Notes under the pieces: generated by a model
What the model was told of the DNA's origin: nothing
The model's input: only the letters and a program-made list of their open reading frames with translations
Database searches by the model: none
DNA from: Lachnoclostridium phytofermentans
Lineage (GTDB): Bacteria; Bacillota; Clostridia; Lachnospirales; Lachnospiraceae
Length of the DNA stretch: 28,293 bases
Assembly: GCA_003526525.1 (NCBI GenBank)
Contig: DPVV01000374.1
Coordinates: 1 to 28,293 of the forward strand
Reading direction: 5' to 3'
Shown: piece after piece, positions 8,928 through 17,277 of the stretch
How the letters are laid out: each line of letters opens with the position of its first letter
Position numbering within the stretch: position 1 is the first letter of the stretch
Program-made: the position numbers and the translations under genes

Positions 8928-9040
8928 TCGACAAGAAAGCTCTAAGGCTTAGTTTTGCTCTCTTGTCCAGGCAAGGGACGATAGGAGAGGTCCATCTTAC
9001 CAATCTACACAAAAGAGAAGTGATAGTTATGTTATGTATA

Positions 9041-9820
9041 TTACTTAGATAATACTGTATTTCGAAACTCATTTGCAGAAATACCAACTATTTTTTTAAA
9101 TACTCTTGAAAAATGAGCCATATCAACGAAGCCAACTTTTTCGGCTACCTCACCGATACGAAGTGCTGGATTATTGAGTAATTCTTTTGCCTTTTCAATA
9201 CGAACATTATTAAGAATTTCAGAAAAATTTTGTCCAGTATGTCGGTGGAGTAATTTACTTAAATGCCATTGGCTGACATAGATATGCTCAGCAACTTCCG
9301 ATAACATTATTTTTTGTTGGTAGTTTTCATCAATATATTGTAAGGCATTTTTCACGATAAAACTGCTGGCGGTATTTTCTTCTGGTGAGCCTTGCTGTTC
9401 TTCGTCAGATATCATTGTTTCTTCTTTTTTTATCTCAACATCAGAACTTGATAAATTGGTTGTCATAACATCAAGTGCATCTAATAATTCATTCATTTTC
9501 GATGGTTTTAATAAGAAACGGGTAACACCAAGACAAATAGCCCGCTGGGCGTAATCAAAATCACGGAATCCAGTTAAGATACAAATCTGCATCTTCGGAA
9601 ATTGTGATTTTATACTTGCAATCATGGTTAAGCCATCCATACCGGGCATACAGATATCAGAAATTAAAATATCTGGCTTTTGGTTTCGAATTAACTCCAG
9701 TCCGTCTTTCCCATTAAATGCAGTTCCTACCACCTGACAATTATGTTTCTCCCATGGTATTGTCTGAGACAATCCCCTTACGATAACCGGTTCGTCATCA
9801 ATGATAATTACCTTGTACAT
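9041..9820 (-). CDS. YesN-type response regulator (REC + AraC helix-turn-helix)
   Basis: A 259-residue cytoplasmic transcription factor. The receiver domain (1-125) has D8/D9, phospho-acceptor D55 in SDICMPGMDG, T83 and K105. A poorly conserved acidic linker (about 126-155) leads to an AraC-type double helix-turn-helix (about 160-255, ending GFVDMAHFSRVFKKIVGISANEFR). It is the natural partner of the YesM-type kinase encoded at 13592-15346; the two bracket the sugar-transporter genes. AGGAGG lies just before ATG 9820. Probable targets are the binding-protein and kinase promoters, which share a 12-bp motif. Regulation by an extracellular sugar is inferred from the YesMN family, not shown. Confidence 0.9.
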   Translation of the reverse strand: MYKVIIIDDEPVIVRGLSQTIPWEKHNCQVVGTAFNGKDGLELIRNQKPDILISDICMPGMDGLTMIASIKSQFPKMQICILTGFRDFDYAQRAICLGVTRFLLKPSKMNELLDALDVMTTNLSSSDVEIKKEETMISDEEQQGSPEENTASSFIVKNALQYIDENYQQKIMLSEVAEHIYVSQWHLSKLLHRHTGQNFSEILNNVRIEKAKELLNNPALRIGEVAEKVGFVDMAHFSRVFKKIVGISANEFRNTVLSK

Positions 9821-10007
9821 GGCAACCTCCTGTCAGCCTGTTCTCACGCTTATGTATTTAAGGTTAATAATTATCTGGTTATTCATATCTTAGAACACTA
9901 GCTTATCTTATTCATAGTATGATACTTTACATGGAGATATACTAAATTAGTAAGCATATCCATCATGTATAACAGGAAAAACTTCAAAGCTAGCCATCCA
10001 ATGAATG
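9821..10007. other. Upstream region of the response regulator
   Basis: No gene. At 9914-9925 it holds ATAGTATGATAC, a 10-of-12 match to the motif found at the kinase and binding-protein promoters. No convincing -35/-10 pair was found. Confidence 0.35.
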
Positions 10008-10220
10008 TAGAACTAAATCATAATCTAGACTAAATTAAAATGTAGAACCAAATTATATTTAGAACTAACTCAAAAATGTAGAACCAAATTATTATTTAGA
10101 ACTAACTCAAAGTGTAGAACCAAAATATAATTTAGAACCAACTCAAAATGTAGAACTAAATCAGAATGTAGAACTAAATTATCATCTAGAACTAAATCCA
10201 GATATAGTTTAGTTCCACAC
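10008..10220. repeat. Array of eleven 18-bp tandem repeats (core TAGAACYAAMT)
   Basis: Cores start at 10008, 10025, 10043, 10060, 10079, 10097, 10115, 10133, 10151, 10169 and 10187; the last seven are spaced exactly 18 bp. Units alternate between ATGTAGAACYAAAT and TTTAGAACYAACTC types in the first part, suggesting expansion as 36-bp pairs. An inverted copy (TAGTTTAGTTCC) ends the array at about 10204-10216. The array fills the space between the last permease and the regulator. Because 18 is a multiple of 3, hexapeptide frames are open on both strands, but neither has a start codon and ribosome site. Confidence 0.85.
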
Positions 10221-10239
10221 TAATATTATAACACAAAAA

Positions 10240-11115
10240 TCAACCTTTGACCGCACCTGCAGTCATTCCTTTAATGATATATTTCTGTAAGAAGATATAT
10301 AAGATTAGAATAGGAATAATTACAAGTGTTACCGCCGATGCCATAAGTCCGTAGTTAGTACCTTCCTGGGAAGTTAATTGATTTAATAAATTGGTGATAG
10401 TCCACTGTGTCTTGGTACGTAGGAAGAACATCTGAGTAAATAAATCATTATAGCTCCATAAAAAGGAGAAGATTGCAACCGTTGCAAAAGACGGCTTGGT
10501 TAACGGAACAATAACACGAAAGAAAATTTGAAAAATATTACATCCTTCCATATATGCGGCTTCTTCAAGCTCTATTGGAAGGCTTTTAATATACCCCATT
10601 AAGACGACAATAGCAAAGGATAAGTTACCCGCTATTTGCGGAAGAGCACAGGAGAGCAGGGATAGATATAGTTTATCGGTATTTACTATACCCCAGGAAT
10701 GTTCCATACGAAATACAGGAATAATTGTCGAGTATACAGGAAACATCATACCTGCAATTACTAAACCATATAATAATTTCTTTAAACGAAACTCATATCT
10801 TACTAATACGTAAGAGGCTAATCCTGCAAATATTATAACAGTCACAGCTACAGTGGTGGAAATCACTAAACTATTTTTATAAGCATTGAGAATATTTACA
10901 CGTCTGAATGCCAATTCGTAGTTACTTAGGGTAAAAACTTCTCCTATAGGTAGTGAAAAAGAATTTTTTAAGATGTATCTTCGGTCTTTAAAGGAATTTA
11001 TTACGACCCATACAATTGGATAAATTGTAGTAACTGCCCAAAGACTTAATATTAAATAGATAATGGGTTGCCCTATGGATATTTTTCTTTTATTTTTTAC
11101 TGTAATAGTTTTCAT
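10240..11115 (-). CDS. Sugar ABC transporter permease, CUT1 family (MalG-like)
   Basis: A 291-residue inner-membrane protein with about six transmembrane helices (first at about 15-38, last at about 258-280). The EAA loop, contacting the ATPase, is visible as EEAAYMEGCNIFQIFFRVIVPLTKP split over positions near 185-210. The C-terminus IIKGMTAGAVKG is the standard MalG-type ending. The gene begins 12 bases after the first permease gene, with GGAGG before its ATG, so the two are co-expressed. Cellobiose or cellodextrin is the likely cargo, judged from the phosphorylase in the same cluster. Confidence 0.92.
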   Translation of the reverse strand: MKTITVKNKRKISIGQPIIYLILSLWAVTTIYPIVWVVINSFKDRRYILKNSFSLPIGEVFTLSNYELAFRRVNILNAYKNSLVISTTVAVTVIIFAGLASYVLVRYEFRLKKLLYGLVIAGMMFPVYSTIIPVFRMEHSWGIVNTDKLYLSLLSCALPQIAGNLSFAIVVLMGYIKSLPIELEEAAYMEGCNIFQIFFRVIVPLTKPSFATVAIFSFLWSYNDLFTQMFFLRTKTQWTITNLLNQLTSQEGTNYGLMASAVTLVIIPILILYIFLQKYIIKGMTAGAVKG

Positions 11116-11127
11116 AGCAACCCTCCT

Positions 11128-12009
11128 TTAATATTCTTTTTCTTTGAAAATTGTGTTAACAAGTTTTGATAGAACAACGCCTAAGATAACAATCACAACT
11201 GCAATAGCAGAACTATAATCTACATTGTTTGCATTAAATACCTGATAGTACATATAGGTTCCGGTAAGCCAGGTATCTGACATTCCTTTAGGGAATAATG
11301 TCCAAGGAAGATCGAACACCTTTAAGGAACCAGTTACGGCAAGAACAACACAGGTACAAATTACATTACGAAGAAGTGGTAGGGAGATGTATTTTACCTG
11401 TTGGTAAGGTGTTGCACCATCAATTGCTGCAGCTTCGTATAACTCAGAGGAAATATTATTTAATCCAGTTACAAGGATGATAAAATAAAACCCGACGTAT
11501 TGCCACATAACCGGAATAAACATAGTAAATAAAGCATAAGGTTTTCTTTTAAAATCGATTAAGTCTGTTGCACCAAAAAACTCGCGTAGTTGGTTGAGCA
11601 TTCCCTTATCATAGAGAACAATAAGCCATATTAATAATCCAAGTGCAGTGGCCGATATTACAATAGGGAAGAAATAAACGACCCTGAAAAACTTCGCACC
11701 ATGGGAGATACGGTCAGTAAGAATGGAAAGTAAAAGAGCAATACCTACCTGACCAAAGACTGTTACAAATAGCATAATCAGAGTATTTTTTAGAGCTATC
11801 TGCATATTTTCATCTTTTACTAGAGTAGTATAATTACTATACCATGGATCCTGCCAACCCTTTGCTGCAGAACCAAGCCCGCTAATTTCCTGAAAGCTGT
11901 TAATGATATTCTGTATAAAAGGATAATATAAGAATACGATAATAAAGGCGAATGCTGGTGCGAGGAAGAAAATTATCGGTTTTTTGTTTTTATAGATATG
12001 AGCTGTCAT
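11128..12009 (-). CDS. Sugar ABC transporter permease, CUT1 family (MalF-like)
   Basis: A 293-residue membrane protein with about six helices. The EAA motif ELYEAAAIDGATPYQQ lies in the second half, followed by SLPLLRN. ATG 12009 is preferred because GAGGAGA stands right before it. An earlier in-frame ATG (12048) has no ribosome site and lies inside the hairpin 12032-12058. The gene pairs with the MalG-like permease downstream and the binding protein upstream. No ATPase gene is present in the cluster, which is usual for CUT1 systems that share a common MsmK/UgpC ATPase. Confidence 0.92.
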   Translation of the reverse strand: MTAHIYKNKKPIIFFLAPAFAFIIVFLYYPFIQNIINSFQEISGLGSAAKGWQDPWYSNYTTLVKDENMQIALKNTLIMLFVTVFGQVGIALLLSILTDRISHGAKFFRVVYFFPIVISATALGLLIWLIVLYDKGMLNQLREFFGATDLIDFKRKPYALFTMFIPVMWQYVGFYFIILVTGLNNISSELYEAAAIDGATPYQQVKYISLPLLRNVICTCVVLAVTGSLKVFDLPWTLFPKGMSDTWLTGTYMYYQVFNANNVDYSSAIAVVIVILGVVLSKLVNTIFKEKEY

Positions 12010-12031
12010 AGTTTCTCCTCTCTTAAAATAA

Positions 12032-12103
12032 GGCCAGAGAAAGTGCATTTCTCCGGCCTCAATTTTTTTTCTAATAAGTGGGTCTGTACAGACACCTCTT
12101 ATT
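12032..12103 (-). promoter_or_regulatory. Two intercistronic hairpins between binding protein and permease genes
   Basis: Stem 1 is 12073-12103 (AATAAG..CTTATT, enclosing the perfect palindrome GTCTGTACAGAC at 12082-12093). Stem 2 is 12032-12058 (GGCCaGAGAAA / TTTCTCcGGCC). Such structures after a binding-protein gene commonly stabilise its message or partially stop transcription, giving more binding protein than permease. On the + strand stem 2 is followed by a T8 run; on the - strand the T tract is weak. Confidence 0.5.
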
Positions 12104-12144
12104 CATGACAAAGAAAAGTCTCGAATATTCTTTTATTTGTATGA

Positions 12145-13500
12145 TTATTGAGCAGCTATTAAATCTAAAACGCTTTGTATTGCTTCTGAAATATCGGCTT
12201 TACCAGTTACTAAGTTAGGCATTCCATCAAAAACAGGAACCCTGCACTCTCTTGGAACCTGATCTTCTACAGCGCTTGCCATTCCAGTAGCGCCTTTTAC
12301 ATACTTAAGGCCATCTTTAGCAAGAGATGATAATGTAGATTCATCTACTGTAGGACCATTCTTTAATGCTGTAGCTGATACTTGTGCGAAATTAGAAACT
12401 AACTCATCACTTGTCATGAAAGTAATAAAATCAACAGCAGCAGCACGTTTATCTGGATCTTCCCAAGCTTTCTTTGAGATAAAATATCCACTAGATAATC
12501 CACCGATGATATCAGTAGTCTTTCTGTCGCCCTTTCCTGGAACATAAGTAACAGTAAAGTTATCAATATCGCTTGTTAAACCTTCGATTCCACCAACTTT
12601 CCAAGAACCATCGATTAAGAATGCTGCTTTATTATCAATAAATAACTGAACAGTTTCATCGTCAGTACCTGTTAAAGTATTTTCTGGGAAATAACCTTTT
12701 TCATAAAGCATCTTAATATCGTTAAGACCGTTAACCCATGCCTGTCCCTGAGTATCAGTTGTGTTTTTTGGAAGAACATTATGTGTTGATGGTGATAAGA
12801 AATTGTAAATAGAGAACTCAAACCAGTAGTGAGGTACAGTTGCTAAAGAAACAGCGATAGGAGCATAACCTGCATCTTTAATCTTCTGACAAGTCTCAAG
12901 GAACTGATCCCATGTAGTGTTAGCATCTGGAATCTGAACACCAGCAGCTTTACATACTTCTTTGTTTACAAACATACCTTCCCAGTAACCATTTACAGGA
13001 ACGGAATAGTTCTTTCCATCAACAGGAGAAGCGCCTAGCATACCATCTTTCATATTCGATGCATAGTCAGGGTAAGATTGACGAATTTCATCGATAGAAA
13101 CTACTTTACCTGCTTGAACGAAGGCATTGGAATCCACACCGTTAAAGAAGAATAATACATCTGGTTCAGACCCTGTTTCGAAGTCTGTTAAAACTCTTGC
13201 TTTAAAAGTTTCATCAGAAGTTGATGAGGAATCATTTACTTTGTTTCCAGTTGTTTTTTCCCAATTAGCAACAGCGTCTTGGTAGTTTTGAGCATTGCCA
13301 TCGTTTCCGGCATATGTAGTAGTAACATTTAATGTAACTTTCTTAGGTGCAGCAGTAGGAGCCGTTGTAGCAGTAGCTTTATTAGAGCTATTGTCGTTAT
13401 TACTACTAGGGTTATTAGTAGCTGGATCCTCTTTTTTAGCGCAGGCAGCCATAGATACTACCATTGTAAGAGTTAACAGTAACGCAAGTAATTTTTTCAT
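12145..13500 (-). CDS. Sugar ABC transporter substrate-binding lipoprotein (SBP family 1)
   Basis: A 451-residue extracellular lipoprotein. The chosen start (ATG 13500) opens with a lipoprotein signal, MKKLLALLLTLTMVVSMAAC, with C20 as the lipidated cysteine. GGGAGG lies 8 bases upstream; an in-frame start 13 codons earlier would spoil both. A Ser/Thr/Asn/Ala-rich linker (about 24-50) tethers the ligand-binding lobes, which carry the bacterial extracellular solute-binding protein family 1 pattern (DVLFFFNG near 110-120, KAAFLIDGSW in the middle, ADISEAIQSVLDLIAAQ at the end). The partner permeases are directly downstream. The cargo is probably a beta-glucooligosaccharide, by context only. Confidence 0.9.
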   Translation of the reverse strand: MKKLLALLLTLTMVVSMAACAKKEDPATNNPSSNNDNSSNKATATTAPTAAPKKVTLNVTTTYAGNDGNAQNYQDAVANWEKTTGNKVNDSSSTSDETFKARVLTDFETGSEPDVLFFFNGVDSNAFVQAGKVVSIDEIRQSYPDYASNMKDGMLGASPVDGKNYSVPVNGYWEGMFVNKEVCKAAGVQIPDANTTWDQFLETCQKIKDAGYAPIAVSLATVPHYWFEFSIYNFLSPSTHNVLPKNTTDTQGQAWVNGLNDIKMLYEKGYFPENTLTGTDDETVQLFIDNKAAFLIDGSWKVGGIEGLTSDIDNFTVTYVPGKGDRKTTDIIGGLSSGYFISKKAWEDPDKRAAAVDFITFMTSDELVSNFAQVSATALKNGPTVDESTLSSLAKDGLKYVKGATGMASAVEDQVPRECRVPVFDGMPNLVTGKADISEAIQSVLDLIAAQ

Positions 13501-13547
13501 AAAATAACCTCCCGTGAAATTTTTAGATGCTTTTATCATCTGATACC

Positions 13548-13576
13548 ATCATACCTTAAGAATGGGGAAAGGTTAA
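13548..13576 (-). promoter_or_regulatory. Probable promoter of the transporter operon
   Basis: On the - strand, -35 TTAACC (13576-13571) and -10 TATGAT (13553-13548), spacer 17, located between the kinase stop and the binding-protein start. The -10 overlaps the 12-bp motif ATACCATCATAC (13543-13554) shared with the kinase promoter. Confidence 0.5.
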
Positions 13577-13591
13577 TGTTTTGAATTGTTA

Positions 13592-15346
13592 TTATTTGTC
13601 TGAGTTTGTTTTGTTTAATTTGACGATAATTGTACTTACCGTAGAACCGTCTTTGTCACTTTTGATGGATAATCCGCAATCACTCCCGTAAATAATCTTT
13701 AGACGTCGGTTCACATTACGAATACCAAGACTTGTGGAGCGCTCATTCTCTGCGTCGTAATCATCACTTAATAAGGCATCTATTCTCTCTTTGTCTCTCA
13801 CCGTTAATTCTCCTTGATTTCTAACCTCGATAAATAATTTATCCTCCTCGGAAAAGATATGAAGAGTAACCACGCCTTGGTTTTGTGCGTTCATCCCATG
13901 CTCGACAGCATTTTCAATAATTGGCTGAATAATAAGCCTAGGTACTGGAACTTGTAATAAACTCTCATCAATTTCCTTGACAACTTGAAACCGTTCACCA
14001 AGCCTTGTAGAAATGATAAAGAAGTAAGCATCTGCATAGGAAAGTTCTTCTGCAAGCGGGATATGCTGTTGGTGTTTTCGATTCATTGTAGCGCCTAGAA
14101 TGGTTGACAAGGCCTCAATCATACCACTTACTTTATAATTTTCCATAAGTCTTGCTTCCCAGTTTATGATTTCTAAGGTATTGTTTAAAAAGTGAGGATT
14201 TATTTGTGATTGCAATGCCATGATCCTTGCATCCTTTAGAGCTAGCTCTTCCAGATAAATTTGCTCAAACTGATACTTAAGTTTTAGGGACATTGAGTTA
14301 AATGCTTCGCTAAGGAAAGAAAATTCTTGACTACCTTCTATTATTTGAATTTGAGTTCCATAATCTCCGTCTTCAATTTTATGAGATGCTGATATTAGTT
14401 GGACTATCGGTTTTGTTATCTTTCGATGGAAGAATCGAAATACAATGAGCGCGAATGCAATCAGCAAAGGAATCGATAAAGTAACGATGTATCTTAATGC
14501 ATCCATCTCATAGAGTATGACTTCACTGTCCAATTTTGCTACGAAAGTCAGTACATCTTGATTGTACTTTAGTGTTTTGTATACATAAGACCCTTTTTCA
14601 TTTTTATAGTAGACGCTTTGATTGGTAATGTCATCATAACGGGTCAGATATTCATTTTCTTTGGAACCCCATAGAAAACTTCCATTTTTATAGATGGTAC
14701 CTGCTTCGTATCCCCAGATGGTACTAATGCTTTCAAAGACAGTCTCATTATTTAGTTCCATTGCAATAACTGCATATGGCTCAAAATTTGGTGTCATAAG
14801 ATTTCTTACCATGTAAACACGATCATCAAATGGAAGGAACTTAACTTTAGTATCTAAATCTTTTGAGATTTCGATAACCTTGGCTAAAACATTACGTTTG
14901 AAATACTGGACGTTGGAATATGTAGATTTATATTTGTTGCTGTATGTATAATAAACATCGTTCGGGTTATCTGTAAATATTAGCATAGTACTTAGTAAGC
15001 GATCATCGAATTTATATTGTTGTGTTAAAAATAAGGTTACCTTTTCGTATAGCACTAGATAGTTATTATCAAGAAGATATTGATTATATCTTTCCCGAAT
15101 GGTTGGAAGATAGGAAGCATTTTTCGATGCAATAATCGAATCTTGCATCCTTGAAAGGCAAATTTCTACCGCTTTTTCTGTGGAGTTTACAATCGTTTGC
15201 TCTGTCTGTTGATTTAAGTTATGATAAACAAATTCTATAACGATAATTGTTAGTAATGTAAACGGTAATACCCAACATAAGATTAGAGTACGCATCATAC
15301 TCCATTTTAGAGAAACTTCATTGTTTGACTTAATATGTATTTTCAT
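13592..15346 (-). CDS. YesM-type sensor histidine kinase
   Basis: About 584 residues. A first membrane helix (about 18-41) and a second (about 287-306) flank a 245-residue extracellular sensor domain. A HAMP-like segment (about 307-360), the His_kinase motif INPHFLNN with H385 as phospho-acceptor, and an HATPase_c domain (N-box about 473-480, G-box LGIRNVNRRL near the C-terminus) follow. This is the layout of YesM kinases that work with AraC-type regulators, and such a regulator lies at the other end of the transporter genes. ATG 15346 is preferred because GGGGGT lies five bases before it; an ATG four codons earlier (15358) has no ribosome site, so the N-terminus is uncertain by a few residues. 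The ligand is likely an extracellular cello- or beta-glucan oligosaccharide (inference). Confidence 0.9.
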   Translation of the reverse strand: MKIHIKSNNEVSLKWSMMRTLILCWVLPFTLLTIIVIEFVYHNLNQQTEQTIVNSTEKAVEICLSRMQDSIIASKNASYLPTIRERYNQYLLDNNYLVLYEKVTLFLTQQYKFDDRLLSTMLIFTDNPNDVYYTYSNKYKSTYSNVQYFKRNVLAKVIEISKDLDTKVKFLPFDDRVYMVRNLMTPNFEPYAVIAMELNNETVFESISTIWGYEAGTIYKNGSFLWGSKENEYLTRYDDITNQSVYYKNEKGSYVYKTLKYNQDVLTFVAKLDSEVILYEMDALRYIVTLSIPLLIAFALIVFRFFHRKITKPIVQLISASHKIEDGDYGTQIQIIEGSQEFSFLSEAFNSMSLKLKYQFEQIYLEELALKDARIMALQSQINPHFLNNTLEIINWEARLMENYKVSGMIEALSTILGATMNRKHQQHIPLAEELSYADAYFFIISTRLGERFQVVKEIDESLLQVPVPRLIIQPIIENAVEHGMNAQNQGVVTLHIFSEEDKLFIEVRNQGELTVRDKERIDALLSDDYDAENERSTSLGIRNVNRRLKIIYGSDCGLSIKSDKDGSTVSTIIVKLNKTNSDK

Positions 15347-15378
15347 CATTACCCCCATCTGTTAACAAAAAAGACAAT

Positions 15379-15416
15379 AAAAGCAGAAATCCCAAACATA
15401 TAGAATTTCTGCTTTT
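15379..15416. terminator. Bidirectional terminator or attenuator just before the kinase gene
   Basis: Perfect 12-bp stem AAAAGCAGAAAT (15379-15390) with its complement (15405-15416) around a 14-base loop. On the - strand it is followed by ATTGTCTTTTTT. It sits between a probable promoter (TATAAT at 15445-15440) and the kinase start, so it could end read-through from the mutase gene or attenuate kinase transcription. Confidence 0.7.
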
Positions 15417-15420
15417 TATT

Positions 15421-15453
15421 TATCATGGTACTTACAACTATTATACCATGATA
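15421..15453 (-). promoter_or_regulatory. Kinase-gene promoter region with 10-bp inverted repeat
   Basis: Perfect inverted repeat TATCATGGTA (15421-15430) and TACCATGATA (15444-15453) with 13 bases between. On the - strand a perfect -10 hexamer TATAAT (15445-15440) overlaps the repeat edge. No good -35 is visible, which fits an activator-dependent promoter. The layout suggests an operator. Confidence 0.45.
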
Positions 15454-15492
15454 CTTAAATTATTTCGATTTATAATTTTATAATGTTTACTA

Positions 15493-15612
15493 TGTTAAGT
15501 GGGCACTTAACAAAATCTCTCCGAGGGATGTGCACTCACCCTGCGGGCAAAGTGACTTCGCCTCCAAGTTGGAGGGTATCCTGTGCCCAAGAGAGAGGAG
15601 GACACAGGGGAA
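15493..15612. other. GC-rich palindromic intergenic element after the mutase gene
   Basis: Contains a 9-bp inverted repeat with two-base loop (TGTTAAGTG / CACTTAACA, 15493-15512) and a 7-bp stem CCTCCAA / TTGGAGG near 15570. GGGCA and TGCCC arms could enclose the latter, and CTCTCC and GAGAG arms lie outside those. The GC content stands out from its surroundings. It may be the transcript end of the mutase gene, a structured RNA or a dispersed repeat; no coding potential is seen. Confidence 0.4.
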
Positions 15613-15625
15613 CGAAGATAGTATA

Positions 15626-17050
15626 TTAAGGCTCTGGTGTGAGTCCTAAGAAGTCTTCATAAAGAGAGATTATTTTACGAGCTGTTTTTATGGAACTCAT
15701 TTCACAAAAGATTCGAAGTAATGGTTCAGTTCCTGAGAATCTTGCTACAACCCAACCACCGTTCTTAAAATATACTTTACTTCCATCAAGATAAGAAACA
15801 TGATCTATTTCTGTTGGGAAAATAGGAAGTTTTTTATCTTCCATTAATACTTTATAGATTTCATCCTTCTTATCTTGACTAAAATGATAGTTTGCTTCCT
15901 CCATCTCAATCGAACCAAATTCTTGTTCAATATCTCTATAGATTTCGGATAATCTTTTTCCGGTAATTGCAATCATTTCTACCAAAAGAGCAGCAGCATA
16001 TACGCCATCTTTTCCTTTGATATGACCTCGGACAGTAAGACCGCCTGAGGACTCTCCCCCGATGATTGCATTTGTGGCATTCATTTTAGCAGAGATATGC
16101 TTAAAGCCAACAGGAACTTCATAGCATTCTTGACCAAATTTTTTCGCTACCTTATCAAGCATATGAGTAGTAGCGATATTTCTTACGACTGGACCTTCCC
16201 AGCCTCTGTACTTTACAAGATAATAATAAAGTAGTACAAGAATATCGTTTGGATGTAGAAAATGTCCAGTATCATCAATCACGCCGATACGGTCTGCATC
16301 ACCATCTGTTGCAATACCGATATCACATTTACGATCAATGACAGCACGCTGTAAGGAGTGAAGAGTAGCAGCGGAAGGTGAAGGAAGCTTACCACCAAAA
16401 AGTGTATCATGTCGGTCATGAATCGTGTAAACTTCACAACGTGCAGTATGAAAAATTGTGGTTAGAGAAGTTTCACTAACACCATACATTGGGTCGATAA
16501 CTATTTTTAAGCTTCTTTTTCGAATAGCATCCATATCCACAGTAGCAATAATATTATCAAGGTACTCATTCAAAGGATAGATTTCTTTAATAAGACCTTT
16601 TGAGATTGCCTCCTCATAGCCCATGTCGTTAACATCTTCCGCAGTTAAGTTGCTTATATAACTTTCCAAGTCTTGTGTTTGGAGTTCATCTGCATCTCTA
16701 CCACCAGCAGAGAAAACCTTAATTCCGTTATAAATCGCAGGATTATGACTAGCGGTAATCATAAGTCCATATGGAAGATTATGTTTCATCACATAGAACA
16801 TAATCAGCGGTGTAGGCGAAGACTTATTCACAAGAGAAGCGTGTATTCCTTCTTTTGCAAAGACAGTCGCTGCCCATTGCATAGCTTCTTTTGCCAGAAA
16901 GCGGCGGTCATAGCCTAATACAACTCCTATATCAGCAACACCTTCTGCTTTCATTTTATCGCAAAGACCTTTTGCGAGTAGCTGTATGTTTGACTTGGTG
17001 AAGTCATCTCCAATGATAGCACGCCAGCCCCCAGTACCAAATTTAATCAT
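15626..17050 (-). CDS. Alpha-D-phosphohexomutase (phosphoglucomutase / phosphomannomutase family)
   Basis: Interconverts hexose 1- and 6-phosphates; here most likely glucose-1-phosphate to glucose-6-phosphate. The 474-residue protein has all four family motifs: phosphoserine loop T-A-S101-H-N-P, metal site D249-G-D251-A-D253-R, sugar loop G-G-E333-S-S (331-337) and phosphate-binding loop R-F-S-G-T-E-P (437-443). The start MIKFGTGGWRAIIGD is typical for the clade. An ATG four codons upstream (17062) has a slightly better placed AGGGAAAGG, so the exact start is open. The gene is directly downstream of the cellobiose phosphorylase and would consume its product, a tight metabolic pairing. Confidence 0.9.
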   Translation of the reverse strand: MIKFGTGGWRAIIGDDFTKSNIQLLAKGLCDKMKAEGVADIGVVLGYDRRFLAKEAMQWAATVFAKEGIHASLVNKSSPTPLIMFYVMKHNLPYGLMITASHNPAIYNGIKVFSAGGRDADELQTQDLESYISNLTAEDVNDMGYEEAISKGLIKEIYPLNEYLDNIIATVDMDAIRKRSLKIVIDPMYGVSETSLTTIFHTARCEVYTIHDRHDTLFGGKLPSPSAATLHSLQRAVIDRKCDIGIATDGDADRIGVIDDTGHFLHPNDILVLLYYYLVKYRGWEGPVVRNIATTHMLDKVAKKFGQECYEVPVGFKHISAKMNATNAIIGGESSGGLTVRGHIKGKDGVYAAALLVEMIAITGKRLSEIYRDIEQEFGSIEMEEANYHFSQDKKDEIYKVLMEDKKLPIFPTEIDHVSYLDGSKVYFKNGGWVVARFSGTEPLLRIFCEMSSIKTARKIISLYEDFLGLTPEP

Positions 17051-17101
17051 AATTATAACCATGCCTTTCCCTAGCCTGCAAACGATAGGCCGCAGGCACA
17101 A

Positions 17102-17277
17102 TACTAGTAAAGTGAATTTAAATCCACTTTAAAAAACTTTTGTTTTTACACATGAAACATGCCCCCAAAGGCGATTCAACAATGCGTGACCAGTGTGAAG
17201 TTTTAGAATTTCTTGCAACATTTTTGGCGCTTTAGAAATTCTCTTCACATTTTAAATCATGTTTGTTTTAGTAGGCC
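17102..17277. other. Structured spacer between phosphorylase and mutase genes
   Basis: No gene. Contains a long interrupted stem (TGTGAAG..AGAATTTCT at 17194-17213 with AGAAATTCT..TTCACA at 17234-17249). On the mutase side, GCCTGC/GCAGGC near 17070-17097 lies in the mutase leader. These may be processing or attenuation sites that tune the two genes separately. Confidence 0.4.

Noticed and set aside
10069..10212. Repetitive peptide frames in the 18-bp array as a possible small gene
   Set aside because: Open on both strands simply because the unit is a multiple of three; no ATG/GTG/TTG with a ribosome site on either strand, and stops occur where spacing deviates from 18.
10008..10220. CRISPR array
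   Set aside because: Repeats are contiguous 18-bp units without unique spacers of constant length, and no cas gene is nearby.
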